A DNA stretch of 64,000 bases from NCBI GenBank assembly GCA_003008705.1, contig PDUO01000030.1:63985-127984 (forward strand), in the 5' to 3' direction. A model generated the notes under the pieces. That model had not been told where the DNA came from. It searched no databases and saw only the letters and a list, made by a program, of their open reading frames with translations. Positions within the stretch are counted from its first letter, which is position 1. Every line of letters begins with the position of its first letter. Origin of the DNA: Pezicula radicicola. Taxonomy: Eukaryota; Ascomycota; Leotiomycetes; Helotiales; Dermateaceae. Shown piece by piece: positions 46,640 to 58,190 of the stretch. The position numbers and the translations under genes were made by a program.

Positions 46640-47260
46640 TTCTTTTGTCCTTTTTTTAATATAAAAAAAAGGTGATTGGGGGGGCTGAAGTGCGAGCTGA
46701 AGATTTAGATTGTGGAAATGTGGATTGTAGATTGTAAAAAGTAGATTTGTGGATTGTGGAAAAAGGGAGAGAGGGGGTTTATTTACGCCGTACCGTGTTA
46801 TCGTATCGCAGAGTTCAGCCTGTTGGTACCGTACGAATGTCGGTTGGTCGGTCAGGTACCGTTTGTAAGAAATGTAGTACTACCTGATATCTGTCCACTC
46901 TCCCGGCCAGCTGCATGGACCGATTCCGTATGTGGAAACACTAAGTTACGCCATTTGGAACCGTTGGGTTTAGACTTCGCATCGCTTGATTTTAGTTGCA
47001 TTGGTGGTTGTTACCGTAGATATGACATGACGCCTTGACGAAGGTATGGGCGGGAGGTTTAAGTCTAACGATTTTAGTACTACGTAGAGAAAGGGACTTG
47101 GAGGGGGGGGGAGGATTTTGAAGTGTGGAAGAGGACTTTGAGAATCTGTATTTACTGCACTGAATCATTAAGCTAATTTGAGTAAGGCGATGTAAACAGC
47201 CAGGCGTGCAATCCAGCGAGTAATGAGCTTCATTCGTATTATATGATTATAATAGTAATG
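46640..47260. other. Intergenic region
   Basis: Promoter side of the small membrane-protein gene and 3' flank of the nine-exon regulator. Nothing recognised. Confidence 0.4.
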
Positions 47261-49585
47261 TTATGAAGTCGTCTCCCATCCCCAACAAGCTTTTAACCTT
47301 TCACGAGCTTTTAAGCACGGCCATGCTACGTGAGCTTCGGTTTCAATCAGTATATCCATGAATGCTTCTTGTTCTCTTCTCTCAGTGAATCGTTCACCGC
47401 CTAATTCTCACGTCAGCGTGTCACCTTTGTTTGAAAATGTGTGTATCAAAGAGACTTTATTGGAATAGCATACACATTGCAATAACGATTCCGGCCTCGA
47501 GCATTGTCGGATAAAATTGTCGATTCGATAAAGCAATACCGCAAATGATTCGGACTTGTTCTTTAATTTGTACCTAAACATTATAAACAAGGCAACTGTA
47601 GATTGTGCGTCTTCAATACTTACATCCATTTCATTCAATTGCGTAACTCGATTTGGTCCCAGAGGTGGAATCTGAGGATTATGAGCTGCAAAAAGGATTT
47701 TCGTTTTCGCAAGAAATTGTTGACCGGCCGCTAAATCTATTAGTTAGTTAAATAAATTAGATGTAGAAAAGGAGAGGTACGATAACAGACCATGACAATC
47801 ATTAGCAAACCACAAAACAGGAAAAAGCCTTCCATTCTCAGGATCCGCATCCTCCTTATACAACGGAAAAAAACTAGTCGGTAAATTCGCCTCCCACTCA
47901 TCCACATAACTCTTCAAGTTTCTCCATCGTTCCAAACTCTTACTTCCATTTCCATTACAATATGTTAAGATATCAGCTGTATGAGCTATAATACGCATAG
48001 CCCACATCCAATCATCAGTCGGTTCTAAGGATCTATCGATCTCGCAATATTCTACTAATGGTGGTGGGGTTCTATTCGTCATAAATGCAATATGGATTTC
48101 TTGTCGTAGTTCTATTAGTAGGGTTGCTGATCGGAGACTTGATTTTGATTTATAGGTTGTGGTTGAGATGGATTCGATACGTGCTCTTTCTCGGGCGTTA
48201 ACTAACATATGTGATCCTAGAATATGTGTAGCTGTGTCGTTTTCTCCTGTTCTATCTATTTCCATCAACTCCTATTAGCCTGCCGCTCAAGTTTCCCTGA
48301 TGAAAAAGGATAGAAAAGAGAGGGAGGGAGATACCGGTCATCTCATCAAATAAGCGTAATATAACTGTAGCTGCGAATAAAGTCTCATCTAACATAGCTT
48401 CAGGATTCGCTAGTGCTGGAATCAGTTTTCGTAATGATTCTCTTTGGTATTTATCGGGTGCTAAGGGGTCGAAATTTTGGGTGGTTCGACTTAGGTGTTT
48501 GGATGATACGGCTAGGATTGCGTTGTGTAGGATTGGGGAGGTTGATGCTGATTGGATTACTACTGTTGCGAAATGTCTTTGTTGGTCGCAATAGTCGAAC
48601 TATTTTAGGTAAATATTTGGTGTTACGTTTGTGTTTCGTTGAGTATAGAGGGAGTGTAGGAGTAGTTGTGGAAAATATAGGTAGTGATGCTTATTGACGT
48701 ACCCATAATGATAATTCGCTCACAAAATACCGCATTAGAAATGCTTCGTCCTTGGTTGGTAGTGGCCATAGTGTTGGGCTATATACAGAGGGACTTATTG
48801 ACTGATTGGGAGGGGTTTCTGATATATATGGAGCTGTTATTTGTGGTGTTAATCCCGGCACAGAAATGCTTGTGACTTCAGGTGATACAGCCTGGGAACT
48901 TTCATTCTCGGGCGATTCTCCAGAAAAGGTTGTCATCCAGCTCCTATCGTCAAGCGGAGATATGCTATTAGCACATTCATTGGCAATTTGTCCTGAACCC
49001 GGCTCGAAAGTTGATGCTTCATCTAGTCCTTCGACAATGTAATCTGGGACCTCGGAAATAAACCGAACTTGTAATTTTTAGTACATGTTCTGTAGTAGAA
49101 AGTGGCTAGGAAACTTACGGTCCTTGGGAGGCTTGGGCCATGGTTGCTTGTTGGAGAATCGTAGCAAAGTGCCTTTAGTTCTTGTGGGCTTAATGCTTGG
49201 ATTGTCGTCATGACGAAAATTGTATTTTGGTGCTTGTTTGCATGAACGCTTGGCTTGAGAACAGGATGTACATGGCTTAATGAGATCGCCTAGGATGGAT
49301 TGTTAGCCGACGTATTGTTGTTGCTTTGTGATGATAGAAAACCCCTAGAGATATCATTCTATGCACAATGAGCGTAGCTGTTTGGGTTAAGAATATTGTT
49401 AATTGTCTAGACAATTGATATCGATTTAGATAATCCATACTAAGTTTGCCAATAGGAACAGTCTCATTTCACTGCTCACTTACATTTGAGATGTCGAATT
49501 TGGCATTCATGGCTAGAACGATTAGCTTTTGTCAGAACAGTTAAATTACCCCATACCAGGCACGTCTATATTTAGACGAAGACAT
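47261..49585 (-). CDS. Zn2Cys6 transcription factor with nine exons
   Basis: Exons 49585-49557, 49512-49484, 49289-49119, 49067-48703, 48599-48335, 48255-47791, 47730-47624, 47573-47474 and 47400-47261 join in phase and give 556 residues. The cluster is cut by two introns: MSSSKYRRAC, then HECQIRHLKC, then DLIKPCTSCSQAKRSC, with all six cysteines in CxxCx6Cx5CxxCx6C spacing. The first two exons are 29 nt each. NFRHD and WPKPPKDLRFISEVPD follow, as in the ARCA-like family of fungal regulators. The middle domain (LWPLPTKDEAFLMRYFVSEL, HFATVVIQSASTSPILHNAI, DETLFAATVILRLFDEM) is the fungal-specific domain. The C-terminus ends with ERFTERREQEAFMDILIETE. It faces away from the phytanoyl-CoA-dioxygenase-like gene, so it may regulate it. 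Confidence 0.85.
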
Positions 49586-50535
49586 CGAAAATATTCATTA
49601 GAGAAGATGTTGCAGAAATGGAAATTCGTTATTCAGTTTAGTCGAGAGAGTGGGAGATGTAAATATTTGGAAGTCATGGATTCCGAATGCAGTCCGAGAA
49701 AAGAATAACTTCCCGAGAATTTCTTGAAAGTATGGCGGGGGATTGCCTTCTTAATTGGGGTGATCGGCGAGTCTCCGGGGAGAGCCAAGCTAGTCCCTCC
49801 TCAGATTCTCGGGGCTGCTAATACATATACGGGGCTAAACTGTTATTTGATGCAGACCCATGTGACGCGAACTCTCCTTCGAGCCTACTGCTGTTTAAGA
49901 GACGTTAGACTACCTATTCTCGTTAAGATATTTGAGTTATTTAAACTTATCGAATCATTTAAACTGAGCAAGTCACTCAAGTCAAGTAAGTTATTAAGTC
50001 AAGTGAATTGCTTTCGTAACTAAGCGACTTACTCAGACTAAGTAAGTTACTCAAGTTAACGTAGAAGCTGACGTTATGTGAGGTGAGTTACCTAAATAGA
50101 AGAGGTTACTTAAAACGAGTGACTTGCTTAAATTAAGTAAGTCATCCAAACTAAATAAGTTATATGAAATTTTAACATTAGCAGAAATCACGTGGCATGT
50201 GTCAAATATCAATTGTAGCACCGTACACGTATCGGGAGTCCTCGCTTCTCCAGTTGTGTACTGCTGACTTTGTATGATAGGCTAAATTTTGCGGAGAAAA
50301 CGTGGGAGCGAATAAGGATTGGTTCTCCAGCTCCAAATTATACGTTTGCGGACTTTACTAGCATTTCAAAATAGGTGTAGGTGGCAATGACGGCGGAATC
50401 TCTTTCCTAGATTTGTTCTCGAGAAGTGCTTTGAGATATAAAGAACCCAGTGAATGCATCCAAACTCCAACATTCACAACAATACTCTCTTCTCAAGAAT
50501 CCTTGTTTTCAAATCTATCTATCTTACAAGCAAAA
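49586..50535. promoter_or_regulatory. Divergent intergenic region with AGTAA-rich repeats
   Basis: The 950 bp between the nine-exon regulator and the dioxygenase-like gene holds the promoters of both. A degenerate repeat region lies at about 49920-50165 (listed). Confidence 0.45.
49920..50165. repeat. Degenerate AAGTAAGTTACTC-type repeat block
   Basis: Variants of AAGTAAGTTACTCAAG occur about eight times here, for example near 49986, 50039 and 50138, with mixed spacing of roughly 18-30 bases. Complementary forms (CTTACTC, GACTTGC) alternate, so the block can fold. It lies in the shared promoter region. Confidence 0.5.
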
Positions 50536-51608
50536 ATGGTTCTACCTATTCAAAAACTGCATTCTTCAGCTGGCGTTATTGAGCCACAGTACATCGATAA
50601 CCTCCGTCCAACCTATCTCAACACACCTCTTGAAGAAATTCGAAAACGATATGAAGAAGACGGTTATGTATGGCTGAAAGGTCTATTGCCACCAAAGGAT
50701 GTTTGGAAGGCCCGCAAGGAGTACTTTGAATTTGTCGGAGCTACAGGTTTAACCAAAGAAGGGACAGATCCACAGGATGGCATCTACTGTGGAGGAGACT
50801 GGCGAAAGGTAGGAATTCCATATTTCCACAGTCGTTGTATGCAAATTATATATAAAAAGCCTTCATATGCTAATAGTTTTAAGTGGATGGCACCTGGTAA
50901 AAAGCGTGAAGAGTATGGCTTTGCAGATCAAAATCTTGAGTATAAGAGACGAATTATTGAAGCTCATTCCGCACCTTGGTATGTCGCTTTTGCAAACCAT
51001 CCAGTTCTCAAAGACTACGTCAAAATCTTCACCGGCTGGACCGATACCACTCTCCTCGAGCGATCCCTCTTTCGTCCCAATGTCCCTGGTGGTGCAGAAA
51101 CTCAGGTGCACTACGATCAAATATTCCTACGGGCAGGTCCCCCAACCGCTCTTACAGCCTGGGTACCCCTCGGCAATTGTAGCAAGAACGGCGGTGGTTT
51201 ACTCTACCTCGAGAACTCCGTCTCACTCGGTAAAGAACTTGAGAGAAAATTTGCCGACGAGGCCAAAGAATTCAGCGAAGAAGAACGACTTTCAGCTTTT
51301 AATCAAGCCATGATGGAGGGAGGATTCCTTGAAAAGGATTCTGGGAAGTTCGGAAAGGTTTGGGGTAGGAAGTGGTTGGCTGCGGATTATGAGGCTGGAG
51401 ATGTGGTGCTGCATAACGCGTTTAATATCCATTGCAGTGCTCTTAATGAGACGGATATTATTCGGCTTGCTACTGATCTGAGGTTTGTAGAAACTGGGAA
51501 GCCATTTGATGAGCGGTGGATGAAAAGTTGGGAGGTGAGTTGATTTCAATATGGGTGTGTCTTGGGGATCCTCGCTAACTGTTCTAATAGCCTGATGATG
51601 GACTCTAA
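50536..51608 (+). CDS. Phytanoyl-CoA dioxygenase-family (PhyH) Fe(II)/2-oxoglutarate oxygenase
   Basis: Exon 1 (50536-51534) and a tiny exon 2 (51591-51608) flank a 56 bp intron (GTGAGT...CTAATAG), giving 338 residues. The last exon encodes only PDDGL plus the stop. The iron-binding facial triad is visible: the His-x-Asp pair in ETQVHYDQIFLR and the distal His in AFNIHCSALNE. The Arg of DIIRLATDLRF is in place to bind 2-oxoglutarate. The family hydroxylates lipids, prenyl or other small substrates; the substrate here is unknown. The start at 50536 gives the usual N-terminus (LHSSAGVIEPQYIDNLRP), so the longer in-frame extension to 50413 is probably leader. It is divergent from a Zn2Cys6 gene. 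Confidence 0.87.
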
Positions 51609-52572
51609 GGTTTCTTAAGAGATGGTGGGATGTCTGTACTTTCGTGATACCGGTTATGAAACTGCTACCTCAACGAACGCTGTCCATTCATTTGATTTTG
51701 ATCAAGCTTAAGTTTCAGCCAAGAGCTGTGGCTTCAGCATATTATTTGGCAACCAACCAAACGTACCCTTTGGACATGTTCCCAAGCCGCCGCCATTTTT
51801 CTCCCTCTCCTTCCTCTCTACTAACCCAAATCCATCTCGTCCCTCTCCCTCTTCTTCAAACTCAAAGATTCTATAATCTGCATTCCCAAATTTCCTCTGA
51901 TAAATTCCAACTCTCATGAAACCATCATGGCCAACCACAACAATAAGGTGCAACTACAAGAGTAAAGCTTTAATTTATTTAATTTATTGTAGAGTAAGAA
52001 GAAGGAGTACAGAAAGGGAAACGCTTTAGGTACCTATACTGTACTGTAAAGTCATGTGACAGGATAGCAATACACTAACCTTAGCGGAATGCATAACCTC
52101 TTCGCGTCTCGCTTCGCTGCAACAACGCTTCAAAATCCTTTCGATTATCTCCTTGAGCGATGAGATCAACTCTCCCAAAGTTCTAGTCCTGTCACTCCAG
52201 GGCAAGCAGAAGGAGCATGATGGTATTGGCGCCTCGCAATCTCATCGAAACCACCACAACCTTTTCCACAGTAGCACAATTGGATATGTCCTGCAGAGAG
52301 AGCGTATCTCTGTCCACGTAGCCTCGGAATAGAGGCTGGTCAGGTTGCCAACTCGACATCTGTGGAGACAAAAGTGCATCCGCATTGCAAGAGGAAAATG
52401 GCACAAGGTATGCGGAAATTAGGTTCGATTTGACTACTAGATGGGAAAGCTTTGATCATGTTCAGCTAACATGAAGACTTCACGGCCAAGATGATGCAGA
52501 TATATTCTTGCTACTCGAAATTTTCGATCATTCTCTCTTCATAACTATTCTATAATTCCCTCTTGTCCCACT
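51609..52572. other. Intergenic region, nothing recognised
   Basis: 3' flanks of the dioxygenase-like gene and of the NmrA-like gene. Short frames here have no domain. Confidence 0.4.
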
Positions 52573-53655
52573 CTATGAGATCTTCCCAGCAACGAGCGCC
52601 TTCAGGTCTTCCTTTGTCAACTCCTTGACGCCAAGAAGTTCGTTGTCCGTCTCATCATAAGCGCTCCCGTAAGTGTCACCAGCGAAAGCTGTACCTGTCA
52701 GTATCTTCATAATGACTGGCATGCTGAAGTCGCCAGCGCTGAGCCCCTCCAAACCCTCTTTCAATACTGCACTTGTCTGAGCCTTACTAATTTCCCACTT
52801 GATATCCGGTCTCAGCCCTTCTGCAATTCTTAACAACTCGTTCTGCGTCAAGATTACCTCCGAAGTTCGCATAATCTTGTTTTTGGTAGCCTCAAAATTC
52901 TTCAAAATTCCAACAATGGCCTTCCCGACATTCGGCAGGGAAGTAGCACTGATCCTATTGTCACCCTCGTCAAACAAAGTTGCCTTATGATTCTCAAAAT
53001 CCAGCAACACGGGACCACCAAACAGGAAATCCAAGAATGCACCACATGCAAGGACAGTCCAAGTCAGCTTTCCCGCCTTCGCCTTTTCTTGCAGATAGTG
53101 CTTGATTTTGAACAGTGGGGCGTAGATTGGCAAGGCTTCAACTTTGGGGCTGGTCGTGCAAGTGCCGTATTCGGATGGGATGAATCGCTTCACTCCGGCA
53201 CCGATGGCGGCGTCGATGAGGACGGTCTGTTTGTAAAGGGCGGGTTAGCAATTACTTCTTCTGTAGGGGATTTAGAGTTGTTGCTCCCGAGACATGTCTC
53301 AAGAGGAACTCCTCTTAAAATACTCCCGAATAGGAATAAAAGTGCTCCCCCATACGTACTTGGTTCTCGGTAGCCGTAGCGGCCACCGTGGACACGAGCG
53401 CGTCGATACCTTTGAGCGCGGCAGTCAAGGACTCCACGGATGTGAAGTCTACTTCAATAACTTTGACGCTGGCGTCATATGCTCCTGGCTTTTTGGATCG
53501 TGTGAGAACCGTGACTTGGAAGTTTGCATCAACAAGTGCTTTGAGGACATGAGGCCCAAGGCTGCCAGAAGCCTGGTGAAGATGTCAGCCATTTTCTCTT
53601 ATGCGGTTTTCGAAATTCTTACACCGGCAATAGCAACTGATTTGATTTCAGACAT
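52573..53655 (-). pseudogene. NmrA/isoflavone-reductase-like gene with apparent +1 frameshift
   Basis: Three exons are recognisable: 53655-53623, 53573-53360 and 53226-52573. The protein starts SEIKSVAIAG then ASGSLGPHVLKALVDANF, the NADP-binding motif GASGSLG. After ANF the next conserved block (QVTVLTRSKKPGAYDASVKV) lies in a different frame: around 53520 the strand reads AACTTTCCAAG, one base longer than the family needs. Both splice junctions of exon 2 otherwise fit only if that base is absent. Later parts are intact (TVLIDAAIGAGVKRFIPSEY, TVLACGAFLDFLFGG) and run to a proper stop. It is either a recent pseudogene or a sequence error. An intact product would be a NAD(P)-dependent reductase or redox-sensing NmrA protein. 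Confidence 0.7.
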
Positions 53656-54093
53656 GGTGACGAAAGTAGGAGGAGTTTTGGAGTCCTATGTCAAGATGTA
53701 TGTTTTGGTTCGATGCTTTGGTGATGAGATGAGCTGAGCTGCTGGTGATTTGGGGGCATTCTTCCAGCAGGAAGAGACCGATACTTTATACTCCTCCAGC
53801 CGCATTGAAGTCCAGCCATCCATTGCATTGTTTTCCAACCAAGATTCCACGCAATTTGGGTTTCCAAGCAAGTCTCACTTACTACACAACCAAAGCTTTA
53901 AAAGCCCGCACCGCTTTCCCGACCACGATGCCGCATATCCCGCAGATCCCGCACCGCCACCCGCTCTTACAAAGCATTTCAACCCTTCAAAATCCCGCCG
54001 GTCCCCGCACATTCCTTCCCGCCAACAACAACTCCTACAGTAAGTAACACAATCCCGTGACAGCGCTTCGACTCAAGCCCATCAGTTACCAGA
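53656..54093. promoter_or_regulatory. Divergent promoter region
   Basis: This 438 bp separates the start of the NmrA-like gene from that of a Zn2Cys6 gene. A regulator beside its target is a common fungal arrangement, but no motif was identified. Confidence 0.4.
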
Positions 54094-55714
54094 ATGAGCA
54101 CCGAACGCCGTGCTGTGATTGCCAAGAAAGCTTGCACACGATGCCGGGCACAGAAAAGGCGATGCGACAGGGCGATTCCAGATTGTGGACTCTGCACAAG
54201 GTACTGTACTGTACTATACTGTACTGTACCATATTGCTAACTCGGACATTTGTAGACTCCGTCAAACATGCAAGTATGAACTCCCTTGGGTGTCGTCCTC
54301 GGGTCCAACTCCCTCACCACCCCCTAGGCCAGAGATATTTCTCGGCTCAGGGACCTTTACACCAAACCACCTCAAGGACGCTATCATCCAAAAACTTGGG
54401 CCTTTCACACCGGAAGATATCCTCTCAGCCTACTGCCGAGAAATCGAGCCATGGTTCCCCGTAGTTTCGATATCTAGGCTACGGAGCCGACTCCCACTAA
54501 TATGGGACGAAGCTCCTCTGGATGTCACATTACTCTGCCTGTCCATTATACTTCTCACAACCGCTCCACCTTCCTCCCCAGAAGATGACAATGATCCCTC
54601 CGAATTTAAATCCTTGTATCTCTATACCAAGAGCAGCATGACCTCAACCGAAGGACTTGGTATTAATTCTTTTCTGACCGTCCAATCAAGGATTTTGGTG
54701 ACTCTTTTCGAAGTCGCACATGGCTTCTACCCAGCAGCTTATATCTCCATTGGAACCACAGTTAGAGCCGCAGATGCACTTGAAATTCACCCAGGGGCAG
54801 ATGCTTTGCCATCTCACTCTTTAGATGACGAGGCAAAGCGAGAGGAGACAGTATTGATTTGGTGTGGGATTCTTATCCTGGATAGGTGAACCCCTTTTGA
54901 TAGAGCTCCCAGAGTTGAAGCTTTGGTGTCATCTACTTATTGCTTCTAGATACATAGCCATAGAATCCGGGCCGCACCCCTCTCTAACCCGTTCGCGATC
55001 CCTGTTCCTCCACGATATCCTCAAGCCCACCATATGTCCGACCCACCAGCACAATCAAGACCGAACAAGCCCCATTTGCCGGCTTTCCCGCCTCTGCGAA
55101 GCTTCCTCCCTCCTCGATAAGATCCATACGACCCTAAACAGCCCCACGGCAGAGCTCGCATTCAACATGGAAGAGTTGATTTTGACCGTTCAGACGTCAA
55201 TCAATTTCCAGACGATTATGAATGAGGAGATCGGGGACGGGACCAACCTCTATGCCGGTGGATTGGGTCTTTGTAATACGTGAGCTACCAGCCTTTACAG
55301 ATCTGGGTTTATGGATGGGTACGTTGATGCTGATGTTGGAACAGCGGCCTTCTCCTAGCATTCGAAAACGGTAGCAAATTGCCTCTTATTGCCGGCGTAA
55401 CTGAGAATTGCCATTCCATCGCATCGACATCTCTTATCTCCGCCCTCTCCACCATAACTAGCACAATTGAACCCTTTATTCTGGGTACACAATCCATTGA
55501 TTTCAACTTCCTCCCACCATTTGTCACTTTTTTGGTGTATAAAGCAGCAGCGATCGTAACGGAGAGGCTATTGATGGATAGTGATTCGAATGAGGGACTG
55601 AAAAAGTTGAGGATTCTAAGGAATTTCTTGAGGATTGTGGGAGAGAGGTGGTTGGGCTGCGGTGAGTTGAGCAAGACGTTCAAGAAGTGGGTCCAGCTGA
55701 CTGAATATGCGTAG
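54094..55714 (+). CDS. Zn2Cys6 transcription factor
   Basis: Exons 54094-54200, 54256-54885, 54950-55279 and 55345-55714 join in phase to give 478 residues. The zinc cluster reads ACTRCRAQKRRCDRAIPDC then GLCT and, after the first intron, RLRQTCKYELPW, so all six cysteines are present. Residues from about 90 on (FTPEDILSAYCREIEPWFPV, ETVLIWCGILILDRYIAIES) are the fungal-specific transcription factor domain. The first intron begins with a GTACTGTACTG run. The start at 54094 leaves 13 residues before the first Cys. It is divergent from the NmrA-like gene. Targets are unknown. Confidence 0.88.
54201..54230 (+). repeat. TACTG microsatellite inside the first intron
   Basis: GTACTGTACTGTACTATACT followed by GTACTGTACC starts exactly at the donor site, so the splice donor is itself part of the repeat. 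Confidence 0.7.
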
Positions 55715-56959
55715 AGCGTTACCTCAAGCTTCTTAACGAGGATACGACACCACGGATTCTGAAGGCTATAGAGAAAGGATAGAGATGTGTACTCCCACCG
55801 CAAAAGTCCTTGCGTCTTTGACCGAAATGGGCAGTCAAGAAAGGATGTGATGGAGTAGTATCAATCCGCCGAACCTTGTCTTTTGCATCGCGTTTCTTGG
55901 CCAGCATACTCCTTCTTGAAGAGTAGTATTGATGTTTGGGATTGGGATCTTGTGGATCAGATCAGTATCTGTTATTGAATAGGAGTCCGTAGTAGGGCGT
56001 GAGGATTACTGTTCTTTTGAAGGTGAAGACTCTTTGTACGAGTGCTTGCTCTTGAGTGAGCATGACGTTGAAGCTTGCTCGTGACTAGATGTTTGGAGTC
56101 AGATGGACTTCAACAGATTATGTGCATTTCGAGGTGAGTGCCTTACGTCTTAGACAATCCATATGTTGCTGAGTTGCTAGATATACTGGGAGACATCGCA
56201 GATAGATGTAGCTTGGTCGTGGTTTGTAGGTTGAGCTCTCCAGCAAGCGGTGTGGGGGAATCGACCTTGCTCAAAACAAAGTCTCTAGAAATATATTTTT
56301 GTGATGTAAAAGAACAATTTGACTTATCCTCTTTATAGCTCAAGTTCCTGGTCGAGGATACCCTCCATGATGAATCCCATCTCGCGCTCGAACATCCTTC
56401 ACCCAATGTATATCTCGTTGTGGTATGGTTCGTGTATGATATTCAACTGCAATTAATCTGGGGTAACAAGGATAGTGGCATGTGGAGATCTGGGGCAGGC
56501 ATGGATACTCGTACAGCGATTGTAGTCGGGCACTACGAAACTAGACCACAATCGGACTTTAGATAGGATGTGTGGAAGGATTTCTCCAATCATGATCTCC
56601 AATTACAATTTACACCGTCGGGACATCGAAAAGCGGAATCGGTTCAGCGGCAGAGATTCGCCAACGCTATACAAAGGCAAGGCGGACGAGAATGACGACT
56701 TTCGGCAGTAGATCTATCTGTCAAGCAAACTGCCCTTGGCCCCCAACAACCAGGATACAGTTAATATTGACCACACCACCCTTTCAATATCTAATAGATT
56801 ACATGCCATTCTTTACCGATACCCAATCAACCACGAGATAGCATAGTCTTATACGAGAGGAAGGTAGATACTGTCAGGTTTTTGATGCTCAATTATTTGA
56901 CAGTCGGCTCCCCTTTAACCCCTGAAAATCTGCTCGGCTAGGCTCGCTTAGCCGACTCG
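55715..56959. other. Intergenic region
   Basis: No gene recognised. A CGGCTA...TAGCCG hairpin lies at about 56934-56953, just before the HET pseudogene. Confidence 0.4.
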
Positions 56960-58190
56960 GCTCCAGTACCGTGCAATCAGGTGATCCTCACGAACGCGGT
57001 GAGCAGGTCTAGGGTATGCGGCTCATTTATCAAAACGCAGCGGAAGTGTCAGTTTGGTTGGGCCCTGAAGATGATAAAAGTCCCTTCGCGTGGAGACTTA
57101 TGAAGGACTTTCAACGCTGTCAGGGAGACGAGGCAAAAAAGAAACTTATTCACCTCTCATGGGAAAACGAGTTTACGGCGCTTATAGCGCTCTTTCGTAC
57201 AGAATATTTCTGGCGTATATGAGTTGTACAAGAAATTACCTGCGCTAAGAAGGCCATAGTCTACTGTGGTTCTGAGTCTATGCCTTGGTCAGATCTACTC
57301 AGAATTAGCGACGATATGAATCTGGCTAGAAACACACTTCGAGATCACGTCTTTCACGACCAGACTACAACACTATTCAACTTGATGAGTGGAGGCCCAA
57401 AGTACTTGAAATTAACAAAGTCTTGGGATTTGCCATACTCCGAAGAAAATGCACCTCCTCTGCCTGATTTCCTGATATCACAGATCCCCTTGATAAAGTG
57501 TACAGTCTAGTTGGAATTTGAGCAGATCGGACCTCTTTTGGGAAAATTGGCTACGAACTTGACTTGATATGCATTCAACAAAACGATGACAATCGTTTCA
57601 ATTTACCTTCCTGGGTGCCTGGTTTGGAACAAAGGAATCTATATCCCAGTCACTGGGTTGTTAGTCTTCATATTCGCAAGCCTTGTTTCACAGCTTCGCG
57701 ATCTACATCTGCAAAATCGTCTTTTTCAGAAGATAGCGAAGCCTTCCATAACTGGTGGAATGTATACGTCAACAATGTAGGCTCAGGGAAGCGAGACATT
57801 TTTCAACGCATATTTTATAGTGGATCTACCTTAGGCGCCCTAATATTCGGATTTTGAAGAAGATCTTTCTCAACGCTTAACTCTCTTCTTTGACCTCACG
57901 CAGACACTCCTTACCGAATTTGTGACAGATGGATCGTCAATACCATCTCTATGTCCCGATGAGAACATAATAGTGGAAGTACACGAGAGATGTGAATATG
58001 CCATGATTTCTTCTGCTGATGTACGAATGCATGCCAAACGACTGTAATGGCTGTAGAGGAAGGTGGTAAAATTGTTTGTGCTTTTGGGATGTGATTTTCC
58101 TGGGGTTATGCGGGATATGGGTGGCTATTGGGGTTGATTAGAGAGATATACGTGGATGGAATTATGAATGGGGAAGTAAGGGATGGGTTA
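56960..58190 (+). pseudogene. HET-domain (heterokaryon incompatibility) gene, disrupted
   Basis: Several in-order pieces match HET-domain proteins. DPHERGEQV then MRLIYQNAAEVSVWLGPEDD is the ERxxQVxxMxxIYxxA core; YFWRI then VVQEITCAKKAIVYCG is the second core; later come ICIQQNDDNRFNLPSWVPGL and, near the end, VLLGCDFPGVMRDMGGYWG and LIREIYVDGIMNGE. Breaks seen: TAG between QV and GMRL, TGA where the family has Trp in the RxWVVQE motif, a stop after KVYSLVGI-type sequence near 57510, and a shift in the C-terminal part near 58130. The first half of the HET domain upstream is not found. It is therefore a non-functional relic of an allorecognition gene. Confidence 0.8.

Noticed and set aside
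49023..49211. Frame starting MTTIQALSPQEL as a possible start of the regulator
   Set aside because: Out of phase with the zinc-cluster exon, which gives all six cysteines and the correct family text.
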